Part shown: one piece after another, positions 23,905 to 35,355 of the stretch
Layout of the letters: each line of letters begins with the position of its first letter
Numbering within the stretch: the stretch's first letter is position 1
From: JBBCJM01 sp037190175
GTDB taxonomy: Bacteria; Pseudomonadota; Alphaproteobacteria; Rhodobacterales; Rhodobacteraceae
Length of the DNA: 42,154 nucleotides
Direction: 5' to 3'
NCBI GenBank assembly: GCA_037190175.1
Contig: JBBCJM010000218.1
Location: 1 to 42,154 of the forward strand
Program-made: the position numbers and the translations under genes
The notes under the pieces: model-generated
Seen by the model: the letters and a program-made list of their open reading frames with translations, nothing else
The model's database searches: none
What the model was told of the DNA's origin: nothing

Positions 23905-24347
23905 GCCCGCCGGCCGGGGTCGACCAGCCCCAGCAGCAGCAGGAGCGCCCCGCCCCCCAGCCAGGCCCAGACCCCGTGGCCGAAGTTCTCGGTCATCTGC
24001 CGCAGGAGGTCGGCGACCTGCGCATCGGGGGCCGACGCCTCCCGCGCCCGCCACAGCACGATCCCGGCGGTGAGCGGCGGCATCGCCCCGGCCAGCATGG
24101 CCAGCCAGCGGCCCTCCAGCCCCACCACCGCCAGGGCCACGAACAGCGCCCCCAGCGCCAGCGAGGCGGCCAGCGTCAGCATCTCGGGCGGGCCCTCGGC
24201 CAGCATTCGCGGCAACTGCCCGGGGTCGATCTGGCGCAGCACCTCGAAGGGGGCCGGCCCGTTGCCGAGCGGCGTGACCGTCCAGGGCAGGAAGATGCTG
24301 CCCACCATCGCGGCGGCAGCCAGCAGGGCCAGGCTTCGGGTGCGCAT
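23901..24347 (-). CDS. Four-helix membrane protein, unknown function
   Basis: The 148-residue protein starts RTRSLALLAAAAMVGSIFLP, a membrane helix followed by the small periplasmic motif PWTVTPLGNGPAPFEVL. Three further hydrophobic helices follow, the last near residues 125-142 (GVWAWLGGGALLLLLGLV). I cannot name the family. The FLPW...G.G...F pattern after helix 1 recalls small uncharacterised envelope proteins. It is convergent with the preceding small gene and lies 69 nt downstream of the next minus-strand gene. Confidence 0.7.
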   Translation of the reverse strand: MRTRSLALLAAAAMVGSIFLPWTVTPLGNGPAPFEVLRQIDPGQLPRMLAEGPPEMLTLAASLALGALFVALAVVGLEGRWLAMLAGAMPPLTAGIVLWRAREASAPDAQVADLLRQMTENFGHGVWAWLGGGALLLLLGLVDPGRRA

Positions 24348-24416
24348 CGGGCTCTCGCGGAAGGGGCTCGCGCGGGACTGTGCCGTCCGGCCCGGCGGGC
24401 TGTCAACCGGCGCGGG

Positions 24417-24698
24417 TCACGAGGCGTCGCGGGCGGGCAGCGAGGCGAGCGACGGCTTGCCGCGGGCGGCGCGGGGCTTCCAGTCGCGCCCGCAGCCCTC
24501 GACCAGCCGCAGCGACTGCGGCCGCGGCTCCTCGGTATCCTCGAGTCGGGCGATCATCCGGCGCAGGCGCGCCACCCGCGCCTCGTGCTGCTGGAAGGCC
24601 CGGTCCGGATCCTCGCCCTCCCTGACCGCGCGGATCGAGGCGCGGAAGTCCACGAAGACCATGGCCTTCAGGTGGTCAATCAGGAAACGATCCTCCAC
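24417..24698 (-). CDS. Small helical protein, unknown function
   Basis: The product is 93 residues from GTG 24698; an in-frame GTG at 24704 lies inside the GGAGG that best serves 24698 at 5-nt spacing, so I prefer 24698. It has a charged helical N-terminal region (FLIDHLKAMVFVDFRASIRA, then EARVARLRRMIARLE) that may form a coiled coil, and a basic low-complexity tail (CGRDWKPRAARGKPS). No signal peptide, membrane segment or known motif is visible. I do not recognise the family. Confidence 0.6.
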   Translation of the reverse strand: MEDRFLIDHLKAMVFVDFRASIRAVREGEDPDRAFQQHEARVARLRRMIARLEDTEEPRPQSLRLVEGCGRDWKPRAARGKPSLASLPARDAS

Positions 24699-24988
24699 AT
24701 TCACCTCCGTCGAAGCGCCTGGACGGGTTCAGTGTGAGGCGGATTGTGGCAATTTGATGGTTTCCCAGGGGTTTCGATGGCCTTAGCCGGCCATATCCCC
24801 GGCGAACCTCCTATCTAAAAGGACATGCCGGAAAATGCGGGTGGTCAAATCCCCCGCGCCCGTTTCAGTTGTGCGGGTGCGAGGGGCGCAGATTGTTCCG
24901 GTTGAGTAAACGGTAAGGCGGATCTTCCGCGATTGTCGGTAGCGATTTCTGCCCCCTCGCGCCCCCCGGGGCGATTCGGGGCCGCGCC

Positions 24989-25600
24989 TCAGATCAGCCT
25001 GTATTCCCGCGCCAAGCGGACGGCATCGGCGGGGGTGGGGGCGAAGAGCGCGTCGCAGATCTGCTTGATCCGGTTGCGGGCGTCGGGCTCGGGCACCCCC
25101 AGCGCGGCCGCCACCTCGGCCGGCCCGCTGCCCTCGGCCAGCATCCCCAGCAGGTCCTTCTGCTCCGTGCTCAGCGACTTCGGCGGTTCGGTCAGGTCGT
25201 GCAGGTGCAGCACGATCTTCTTCGCCCGCGCGATCTCCTCGTCGGTCAGCTCGCGGTCGGAGCGCGCCATGGAGCAGATGGTCAGCGAGCCGATCGGGCC
25301 ATGGGCGACCGAGGCGCCGTAGTTCAGCCCGTACTGCGCCGCATGGCGGAAGACGCCGAAGGGGTCGGGCAGGAAGGCCGAGCTCCAGCGGATGGTGCCG
25401 CCCACGGTCATCGCCCAGGGGGTGATCGGGTCGCGCACCATGTAGCCGCTGGCCATGTAGGTGTCGGTCCAGGCCTGCGGATAGGTGCGATAGGCCAGCA
25501 GCGGAGAGGAGCCGCGGATCCTCAGGCCCAGGAAGAACCCCGCCGTGGCGATCTGTCCCAGTTCGGCCAGTTCGCTGTCGATCTGCCGAGATACCGCCAT
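24989..25600 (-). CDS. LuxR-type regulator with autoinducer-binding domain (solo)
   Basis: The 203-residue protein has an N-terminal acyl-homoserine-lactone-type domain and a C-terminal helix-turn-helix. The ligand-pocket residues conserved in TraR/LuxR (W57, Y61, D70, P71, W85, G113) appear as W44, Y48, D57, P58, W72 and G101 with matching spacing, so the pocket looks intact. The DNA-binding part (LSTEQKDLLGMLAEG...AAALGV) is divergent: the usual conserved Glu near the start of the domain is Gln. No luxI synthase is in the window, which makes it a solo that may sense a signal made elsewhere or by other cells. ATG 25600 has GGAGG at good spacing. Confidence 0.83.
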   Translation of the reverse strand: MAVSRQIDSELAELGQIATAGFFLGLRIRGSSPLLAYRTYPQAWTDTYMASGYMVRDPITPWAMTVGGTIRWSSAFLPDPFGVFRHAAQYGLNYGASVAHGPIGSLTICSMARSDRELTDEEIARAKKIVLHLHDLTEPPKSLSTEQKDLLGMLAEGSGPAEVAAALGVPEPDARNRIKQICDALFAPTPADAVRLAREYRLI

Positions 25601-25700
25601 TTCCGCCTCCCCCGGTTTACCTAGTTTCAGGAAAGGCGAGCGGCGCGCGCTTGGCAAGGGCGAAGCGGGGGCCTCCGCCGGATTTGGCGGATCGCCGCGC

Positions 25701-28954
<3,254 letters not shown>

Positions 28955-28955
<1 letters not shown>

Positions 28956-30472
28956 CAGGCGAAGATCCCGTGCAGGAACCAGCGCGGATCGCCGCCGCGC
29001 CCATCGCCGTGCAGCCCCTCGCGATACATCCAGAAACGCCGCCCCCGCTCGTCCTCGATGCGGAAATAGTCGCGCAGCCGGGTGCCGGGGCGGTCGTGCC
29101 ACCATTCGGGCGCGATGCGCTCGGGCCCCTGCCAGCGGGCGACGCGGTGGGTCTGCCGGCGCCAGACGAACTGCGCCGGCGGGCCCTCGGGCACCGCATA
29201 GACCACCCGCACCTCCTCGGCCGGATCCAGCAGGCGCAGGGGGCGGTCGGGCGCCAGGGGGATCGCGGGCAGCGGGCCGGCGGCAGGGGCCACCCGCGCC
29301 TCGGCCCGTTCGGGGATGTGGCTCGCCCGCGGCTCCAGCCGGCCAAGCGCCCGGGGGCCGAAGCGCACCGCCAGCCGGTCGATCAGCCGGGCGAGTTCCA
29401 CCCCCTCGTCCACCCGCCCCCCGAGCCCCCGCTGGGCGGCGGCGAGGGGTTCGGTGACCGTGGCCTCCAGCGTCACCTGATCGAAGCCGAAGCCGGGGTC
29501 CAGCCGCTCCAGCCGGTCGCGGAAGAGATGGGCGAGGTGCCGGGGATCGCGCGAGGGCGCGGCGGTGGCGGCGGCGATGGCGCGGGTCTCGCCGTCGCTG
29601 CGCCAGACGGTCAGCCTGATGCGCCGGGCGCCCATCCCCTCGGCGGCCAGTCGCGCGCAGAGGTCCTCGGACAGCCCCGGCAGGGCGGGGGCGGGGTCCA
29701 GCATCGGCTCGGCCAGCCGCAGGTCGGCGCGGAACACCGGCGGCGCATCGGGCGGGGCCAGGGGCTCGGGCAGCCGGCCCATGGCCTGGTCCAGGCGGAT
29801 CAGCGGGTTCTCGGCCGGCTCGGCGCGGGCGAAGCGGCGGGCCAGCGACAGCCGGGGCAGGGCGGCCAGATCGCCCACCGTCTTCAGCCCCAGCCGGTTC
29901 AGGAGCAGCACCGTCTCCTCTCCCAGCCGCAGGGCGGCGACCGGCAGGGGGTGCAGGTCGGCGCCGGCATGGCTGACCGGCCGGGTGCCCCCGAACCGCG
30001 CGAAGGCCCAGGCCGCGCCGCGGGTGGGCGCCGCCGCCGGCCGGGCGGAGAAGCCCAAGGCCCCCAGCCGCCCCTCGATCTCGGCCAGCATGGCCCGCTC
30101 GCCGCCGTGCAGGTGGTCCGACCCGGTGGTGTCCAGCACCAGCCCGTCGGCTTCCGCCACCGTCCAGGGGCACCAGCGCCGCGCCCAGAGCGCCAGCCGC
30201 TGCATGGCGCGCAGGTCGCCGGCCGGATCGGCGGGCTCCACCCCCAGCGCGGGGCAGAGCGGGCGCATGTCCACCACCCGCGCGCCCAGGCTTACCCCCG
30301 CCAGCCGGGCCGCGCGGTTGGCGGCATGGACCACCGGCCCGTGCGGCCCCTCGGTGGACAGCGCCTGCGGCAGGTCATCCCCGGGCGCGTTGCCCAGACG
30401 CTCCTGCCGGCTCCGCCACCGCTCCATCGGGAACTGCGGCAGCCAGATCCACACGATCCGCCGCCCGGTCAT
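28955..30472 (-). CDS. imuB: Y-family polymerase-like protein ImuB
   Basis: ImuB is a catalytically inactive Y-family relative that links ImuA and DnaE2 to the beta clamp. The 505-residue protein starts RRIVWIWLPQFPMERW, where active polymerases have their first catalytic Asp. The region that would be the DE pair reads VLDTTGSDHLHGGE, so the catalytic acids are missing as expected. GLKTVGDLAALPR is the helix-hairpin-helix part, and the ImuB-specific C-terminal domain ends FRIEDERGRRFWMYREGLHG. The start overlaps imuA by 98 nt. Confidence 0.92.
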
Positions 30473-31043
30473 GACGCGCCACCCAGAGGCCCGGCGCCCG
30501 GTCGCGCGAACGGAACAGCTCCACCCGCCAGCGGGGATCGCCGGGGGCCGCGGGGTCGTCGGGATGCGGGGCCGCGGGCAGCGAGGCCACCCGCCAGCGG
30601 TCGCGCGCGGCGCTGAGGTCGGGGCTGCCGCCGTGGCGGATCAGCCAGCAGGGGATGCCGCCGGCCTCGGCCCGCAGCACCAGCCGCCGGGTGGCGGTGA
30701 AGTCCAGCGCCGGGGGATCGCCCGCGATCTCGGCCACCACCGCGGCCAGCGCCGGGCAGGCCAGCCCCTCCTCCGCCGCCGCCAGCACGTCCGCGGGCCG
30801 CACGAGCTCCAGCAGCCAGACCGTTCGCCCGCCCAGGCCCGGCAGATAGGGCCGCCCGGTCTCGACCCGCGACAGCCGGTCCTGGATCCACAGGACCGGC
30901 CCGCCCCGCGGCAGCTGCGCCAGCACGAAGCCCGCCGCCGCGCCGTCCGCCGCCCCGGCCAGCACCTCGCTGAGCGCGGGCGGGCGGCCCGGGGCAAGGC
31001 GGCGCGGCGGGCGGACGGTTCGGGGAAAGGCGGCGACAGACAT
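30375..31043 (-). CDS. imuA: ImuA-like accessory protein of the SOS mutasome
   Basis: The 222-residue protein is a RecA/SulA-like ImuA. VLWIQDRLSRVETGRPYLPG, LELVRPADVLAAAEEGL and LVLRAEAGGIPCWLIRHG match the family, and no intact Walker A loop is visible. I chose ATG 31043 over GTG 31085 because the predicted promoter and LexA box place the transcription start at about 31082, downstream of that GTG. The last 33 codons overlap the imuB start in another frame. The tail (DRAADRVDLAAAVPDGAV) still looks like a family tail, so I take the overlap as real and not as a frameshift. Confidence 0.83.
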   Translation of the reverse strand: MSVAAFPRTVRPPRRLAPGRPPALSEVLAGAADGAAAGFVLAQLPRGGPVLWIQDRLSRVETGRPYLPGLGGRTVWLLELVRPADVLAAAEEGLACPALAAVVAEIAGDPPALDFTATRRLVLRAEAGGIPCWLIRHGGSPDLSAARDRWRVASLPAAPHPDDPAAPGDPRWRVELFRSRDRAPGLWVARHDRAADRVDLAAAVPDGAVAEPAGASGQRARG

Positions 31044-31068
31044 GCGGCACGGGTTCCGACTCGGGATC

Positions 31069-31117
31069 GTTCCTCTTTTGTTCACGTATTAATACTCCCC
31101 GCGGCCCCGGGGAACAA
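31069..31117 (-). promoter_or_regulatory. SOS promoter with LexA box upstream of imuA-imuB-dnaE2
   Basis: On the minus strand TTGTTC (31112-31117), a 17-nt spacer and TATTAA (31089-31094) form a sigma-70 promoter. Directly downstream, covering the expected start site, GTTC-N7-GTTC (31069-31083 on the plus strand) is an exact match to the LexA-binding direct repeat of alphaproteobacteria. LexA bound there would block initiation until DNA damage. Confidence 0.83.
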
Positions 31118-31183
31118 GACAACCTCGCGACAGCAGAGGAAAGGCGTTTGCGATTCGCAGCCCCGACTTGCCCCTTCTTCTGT

Positions 31184-31298
31184 CCTTAAATATCCCGCGG
31201 GGGGTCCGGGGGGGCGCGAAGCCCCCCGGCGCTTGCCGTCAAACTGACGCCCGACAGATGGCCGGCGGGGGGTCCAAGGGGGGCGGCAGCCCCCCTTG
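31184..31298. repeat. G/C hairpin repeats 3' of the GntR operon
   Basis: This occupies most of the 310-nt gap between imuA and the GntR gene. The motif TTAAATATCCCGCGGGGGGT is followed by a hairpin GGGGGGC-GCGAA-GCCCCCC (31209-31227). A second unit has a perfect 10-bp stem CAAGGGGGGC-GGCA-GCCCCCCTTG (31275-31298). Both units share GCGGGGGGTCC before the stem. A related motif opens the window at 1-22. On the minus strand the hairpins lie at the 3' end of the ABC-hydrolase-GntR operon and may end its transcription before the SOS promoter. Confidence 0.65.
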
Positions 31299-31353
31299 CC
31301 GGGCCCAACGCCCGCAGGCCGCCAGGCCGAGGGGGGCGGGAGGCCCCCGGCCC

Positions 31354-32043
31354 TCAGGCCGCGCTCTGCGGGTCGTCCTCGGCCGGCTCCAGCCCCGCCT
31401 GCGGCAGGCGCAGGGCGGCGATGCGGCGGTAGGCGGCGCGCGAGGCCAGCAGGTGGGCGCGCATCGTGGCCTCGCCCCAGTCCGGTTCGCCGGCGGCGAA
31501 GGCGTCGATCATGTCGCCGTGCTGGCGGTTGCTGCGGGTGAGTTCCGCCATGGTCCAGTGGTTGAAGGTGGGGCTGACCAGCGGCTTGCGCGCCACCGAG
31601 TTCACCAGCTCGGCAAACAGCGCATTGCCCCCCTGCGCCCAGATCACCCGGTGGAACTGCGCGTTCAGGTCGCGATAGGCGCGGCGGTCGGGCTCCTCGG
31701 CCCCGTGGATCGCCCGGTCCATCCGCCCGTGCAGATCCCGCAGCCGGTCCAGGAAGGGGGCGTCCACATTGGCCATCGCCTTGGCCACCGCGATGGGCTC
31801 CAGCGCCGAGCGGGCGGTGAAGTTGTGGATCACCGCGTTGGGGTCCAGGTCGTCCAGCACCGCGCGGCGATAGGCCTCGCGGTGGATCACCCCCTCGGCC
31901 TGCAGCCGGCGCATCGCCTCGCGGATCGGGGTGCGGCTGACCCCCAGCCGGGCGGCCAGCTCGCCCTCGGGCAGCACGTCGCCGCCGATGTAGACGCCCG
32001 AGGCGATCAGGGCGCGGATCCTGCCATAGATGTCCTCGGCCAT
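31354..32043 (-). CDS. GntR-family regulator with FCD ligand domain
   Basis: The 229-residue regulator has an N-terminal winged helix (IYGRIRALIASGVYIGGDVL, then LAARLGVSRTPIREAMRRLQ, the classic GntR recognition segment). The all-helical FCD ligand domain follows (DLNAQFHRVIWAQGGNALF, NRQHGDMIDAFAAGE, MRAHLLASRAAYRRI) with the metal or acid-binding histidines. FCD regulators usually sense small organic acids and control the adjacent catabolic genes. It is last in the ABC operon, 12 nt after the hydrolase, and probably acts at the divergent promoter region between the solute-binding protein and fahA. Confidence 0.9.
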   Translation of the reverse strand: MAEDIYGRIRALIASGVYIGGDVLPEGELAARLGVSRTPIREAMRRLQAEGVIHREAYRRAVLDDLDPNAVIHNFTARSALEPIAVAKAMANVDAPFLDRLRDLHGRMDRAIHGAEEPDRRAYRDLNAQFHRVIWAQGGNALFAELVNSVARKPLVSPTFNHWTMAELTRSNRQHGDMIDAFAAGEPDWGEATMRAHLLASRAAYRRIAALRLPQAGLEPAEDDPQSAA

Positions 32044-32055
32044 CCGTGCCCCCGG

Positions 32056-33207
32056 TCAGAAGCCCCGCGCCCGCAGCCAATCCGACACCGCGCCGGCCGC
32101 GGTGGCAAGGTGCTGGGGCTGGTTGACGAAATAATGGTTGGCGCCCTCGATCACCCGCATGGTGCGGTCGGCCGAGCCCACGGCGGTGAAGATCGCCCCG
32201 GTATGCGGCTGCGGCGCGGCATCGTCGGCCCCGCATTCGACGGCCAGGAAGGGCACGGTGACATGGCGCCCGGTCACCAGCGAATTGGCGCGGGTATGGG
32301 CCGGCGACCATTGCGACAGCCAGCTGCGCAGGGTGGAGAACCGCCCCAGCCCCACCGGGCCGCTGTTCACCGTCTCGGGGTTGCCGAGGTAGGTCCAGCC
32401 GGGCTTGCGGCCGTTGGGGTCCACCGTGGGGTCCAGGAAGCGGGGATCGGCCATGGTGCGGTGGGTGACGAAGGCGCGCTCGACCTCATTCCCGCCGCGG
32501 CGGCGCAGGGTGTCCAGCGTCTCCAGCACCCGGGCCGTGATCCGTTCCATCCGTGCGGCCTGCGCGGCGCGGTAGCGGGCCAGGTACTCGGCGCCGTAGG
32601 GGGGGGCGATCCGGCCGGCGTAGAGGTCCAGCTCCGGGTCGCGGTCGTCGGGGTTGGCCTCGTCGCGCACCGAAGGGTCCAGCCAGTCGGTCAGGATCAG
32701 CGCGCGCGAGGAATGCGCGGCCAGGCTCAGCACCGCGTCGGCGGGGATCAGCCCGGCGCCCGCGATGTCCACCGGATCGCCCGCCGGGGTCTCGGTGATG
32801 GTGGGGTTCTCGGCCTGCGACTGGTAGAGCAGGGTCAGCGAGCCCCCGCCGCTCCACCCGCAGAGCACCACGCGCTCGTACCCCCAGTCCTGCTTCGCCG
32901 CGCGGATATAGGCGCCGAGATCCAGCACCACGTTCTCCATGATCAGCGCGGTGTCGTTGCGCTGGTAGCGGCTGCCGGCGCAGAGCACGTGGTATCCCAG
33001 CCCCGCCATGGCCCGCGGCAGGGGCAGCAGTTGCAGCGTCGAGGCCGGATGCATGAAGATCAGCAGCGTCTTCGAGGGCTGCGGGGGCCGGATCAGCACC
33101 CCCTCCAGATGCGTCAGCCCCTGCGAGCCGGCAAAGCCGTAGGTCTCGGTGAAGCCGCGGCTGGCGGTGAAGGAGATGTGCTTCCAGTCGAAGGTTAGGT
33201 CGGTCAT
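32056..33207 (-). CDS. Alpha/beta fold hydrolase of the ABC-FAH locus
   Basis: The 383-residue protein has a split alpha/beta hydrolase core: LLIFMHPAS for the oxyanion side, LCGWSGGGSL with the nucleophile S119, and IEGANHYFVNQP with the catalytic H358. A long insert (about residues 160-290, including PDDRDPELDLYAG and NGRKPGWTYLGNP) forms an unusual cap. I do not recognise a characterised enzyme. It has no signal peptide, so it works on imported material. It lies 10 nt after the last transporter gene and 12 nt before the regulator, which ties it to the same pathway. An ester, amide or C-C bond hydrolase are all possible. Confidence 0.85.
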   Translation of the reverse strand: MTDLTFDWKHISFTASRGFTETYGFAGSQGLTHLEGVLIRPPQPSKTLLIFMHPASTLQLLPLPRAMAGLGYHVLCAGSRYQRNDTALIMENVVLDLGAYIRAAKQDWGYERVVLCGWSGGGSLTLLYQSQAENPTITETPAGDPVDIAGAGLIPADAVLSLAAHSSRALILTDWLDPSVRDEANPDDRDPELDLYAGRIAPPYGAEYLARYRAAQAARMERITARVLETLDTLRRRGGNEVERAFVTHRTMADPRFLDPTVDPNGRKPGWTYLGNPETVNSGPVGLGRFSTLRSWLSQWSPAHTRANSLVTGRHVTVPFLAVECGADDAAPQPHTGAIFTAVGSADRTMRVIEGANHYFVNQPQHLATAAGAVSDWLRARGF

Positions 33208-33217
33208 GGCGGTCCTG

Positions 33218-34285
33218 TCAGGTGGCGAGCAGCCCGGCGTCCTCCACCTCCGTCACCCGGCCTATGACGGGGCGGGTCAGGTCGGGGCGGATGCGGGCGC
33301 CGGTGTCGTCGTGGATGTGGCAGCGCACCTTCTGCCCGCCGGGCTGGGGGGCAAGCTCGGGCTCGATCACCCGGCACAGTTCGGTCGCATAGGGGCAGCG
33401 GGTGGAGAACCGGCAGCCCGGCGGCACGTTCATCGGCGAGGGCACGTCGCCGCGCAGTTCCACCCGTTCGGGTGCGGCAGCCGGGTCCATCCGCGGCACC
33501 GCGGCCATCAGCCGGCGGGTATAGGGATGCAGCGGGGTGGCCAGGATATCCTCGGCCGCGCCTTCCTCGACGATCCGGCCCAGGTACATCACCGCCACGT
33601 GGCGGCAGATATAGCCCACCGTGGCGATGTCGTGCGAGATATAGAGCACGGCGAGGCCCAGTTCGCGCGACAGCTCGTCCAGCAGTTCCAGCACCGATGC
33701 CTGGATCGACACGTCCAGCATCGACACCGGCTCGTCCGCCACGATGAAGGCCGGCTCCAGCACCAGCGCGCGGGCGATGGCCACCCGCTGGCGCTGCCCG
33801 CCGGAGAGGTCGGAGGGGAAGCGGTCGATGTTGTCGGCGGGCGGGATGCGCACCAGTTCCAGCGCCCGGGCGACCTTCCTGCGCCGCTCGGCCGCGGTGC
33901 CGATGCGGTGGATGACCAGCGGCTCCTCGATGATCTGGCCGATGGTCAGCCGCGGGTTCAGCGAGGAATAGGGGTCCTGGAAGATGATCTGCGCCTGCCG
34001 GCGATAGTCCTTCAGCCGCCGCCCCTCGACATGGGTGACGTCCTGCCCGCGGAAGGTGATGGCGCCGCCGGTGGGCTGGTGCATCCGGACCAGCGACATG
34101 CCGAGGGTGGACTTGCCGCAGCCGCTTTCCCCCACCAGCCCCACGATCTCGCGCTCGGCGATCGCCAGATCCACCCCGTCCAGCGCCCGGGCGACCGGGG
34201 GCTTCACCCCGGCCAGGGCGCTGAAGATGCCGGTGCGGCCCTGGAAATGGGTCTTCAGGTCGCGGGCCTCGATCACCACGGTCAT
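33218..34285 (-). CDS. Peptide-type ABC transporter ATPase (DppF/OppF-like)
   Basis: The 355-residue ATPase powers the importer encoded upstream. The Walker A GESGCGKST, the signature DLSGGQRQRVAIARAL, Walker B FIVADEP with the D-loop SMLD and the switch His in YISHDIATVGYIC are all intact. The C-terminal oligopeptide-transporter domain (PPGCRFSTRCPYATELC) has the cysteine pattern that often holds an iron-sulphur cluster in this family. It overlaps the other ATPase gene by ATGA. Confidence 0.93.
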   Translation of the reverse strand: MTVVIEARDLKTHFQGRTGIFSALAGVKPPVARALDGVDLAIAEREIVGLVGESGCGKSTLGMSLVRMHQPTGGAITFRGQDVTHVEGRRLKDYRRQAQIIFQDPYSSLNPRLTIGQIIEEPLVIHRIGTAAERRRKVARALELVRIPPADNIDRFPSDLSGGQRQRVAIARALVLEPAFIVADEPVSMLDVSIQASVLELLDELSRELGLAVLYISHDIATVGYICRHVAVMYLGRIVEEGAAEDILATPLHPYTRRLMAAVPRMDPAAAPERVELRGDVPSPMNVPPGCRFSTRCPYATELCRVIEPELAPQPGGQKVRCHIHDDTGARIRPDLTRPVIGRVTEVEDAGLLAT

Positions 34286-35355
34286 GCGATGGCCCTCAGC
34301 TTGCGCCAGGTCTCGGGCCGGGCGGCGGCGGCGCGGAACTCCACGGCGCGGTCGGTGTAGTGGCAGGCGGCCGCCTGCGCGCCGACCGCCACCAGCGGCG
34401 GGTCCGTGCTGCGGCAGAGCTCGGTGGCGAAGGGGCAGCGCCCGGCGAAACGGCAGCCGACCGGCGGGTGCAGCAGGTTCGGCACCACTCCGGGGATCGA
34501 GATCAGCGGCTGGCGCGGCTGGCCCTTGACCGGCAGGCGGGGGAAGGCGTTCTGCAGCCCCATGGTATAGGGATGCAGCGGGCGGTCCAGCACGTCGGCG
34601 GTCGGCCCTGTCTCCACCACCTTGCCCGCGTACATCACCACGATGGTCTCGCAGGTCTCGGCCACCACGGCGATGTCGTGGGTGACCAGGATCATCGACC
34701 GGCGCATGTGTTCGTGGATGCCGCGGATCCGCGCCATGATCTGCGACTGCATGATCGGGTCCAGCGCGGTGGTGGGCTCGTCGGCCAGCAGCATCCCGGC
34801 GTTCAGCGCCAGCGCCATGGCGATCACCGCCCGCTGGCGCATTCCGCCGGAGAACTGGTGGGGAAACTCGCGCAGCCGCGCCGCGGGCAAGCCCACCAGC
34901 GCGAACATCGCTTCCGCCCGCGCCCGGGCGGTGGCGCGGCTGACCGGCTCGTGCGCGCGGATCGCCTCGGCGATCTGGTCGCCGATGGTATAGACGGGAT
35001 CCAGCGAGTTCATCGCGCTTTGTGTGATCAGCGCGATGCGGGTCCAGCGGATGGGTTCCAGCGCCTTGTCGGAAAGGCCCAGGATGTCCTGCCCGTCCAG
35101 CAGCGCCCGACCCCCCACCCGGGCCCCGTCCGGTTGCAGGCCGATCAGCGCCTTGACCACGGTGCTTTTGCCGCAGCCGCTTTCCCCCACCAGGCCCAGG
35201 TTGGTGCCGGGGCGGACCTCGAAACTGACGCCCTCCACCGCCCGGAACGGGCCGCGGACGGTGGCGTATGTGACCGACAGGTCCTCGACCCGCAGATGGG
35301 CGGCGGGCCTGGTCTCCAGCCGGGCGTTCAGGCGGTCCAGTTCTGGGGCAGCCAT
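34282..35355 (-). CDS. Peptide-type ABC transporter ATPase (DppD/OppD-like)
   Basis: The 357-residue ATPase is the second nucleotide-binding subunit. It has Walker A GESGCGKST, the Q-loop region IALITQSAMNSLDPVYTIGD, the signature FSGGMRQRAVIAMALALN, Walker B MLLADEP with TALD, and the switch VTHDIAVVAETC. The PPVGCRFAGRCPFATELC C-terminal cysteine cluster matches the family. A 20-residue leader (MAAPELDRLNARLE...) precedes the domain. It begins on the last base of the permease stop (TGATG), indicating translational coupling. Confidence 0.93.
   Translation of the reverse strand: MAAPELDRLNARLETRPAAHLRVEDLSVTYATVRGPFRAVEGVSFEVRPGTNLGLVGESGCGKSTVVKALIGLQPDGARVGGRALLDGQDILGLSDKALEPIRWTRIALITQSAMNSLDPVYTIGDQIAEAIRAHEPVSRATARARAEAMFALVGLPAARLREFPHQFSGGMRQRAVIAMALALNAGMLLADEPTTALDPIMQSQIMARIRGIHEHMRRSMILVTHDIAVVAETCETIVVMYAGKVVETGPTADVLDRPLHPYTMGLQNAFPRLPVKGQPRQPLISIPGVVPNLLHPPVGCRFAGRCPFATELCRSTDPPLVAVGAQAAACHYTDRAVEFRAAAARPETWRKLRAIA

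Noticed and set aside
25601..25640. Possible lux box upstream of the LuxR gene (TTTACCTAGTTTCAGGAAA)
   Set aside because: Only the outer TTT/AAA and parts of CC/GG pair; the inner positions do not form a dyad, so it is too weak to call.
25674..25691. TCCGCC-GGATTT-GGCGGA hairpin after dnaE2 as a terminator
   Set aside because: The stem is only 6 bp and no T-run follows on the minus strand; such stems are common by chance at this base composition.
28956..30173. An open extension of the dnaE2 frame far upstream of ATG 28955
   Set aside because: The extension overlaps all of imuB, is Arg/Pro/Gly-rich and matches nothing, while ATG 28955 gives the normal DnaE2 start and length.
30375..30480. 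Frameshift joining imuA and imuB
   Set aside because: Both genes have full-length, family-like sequence on either side, and overlapping ends explain the data without an error.
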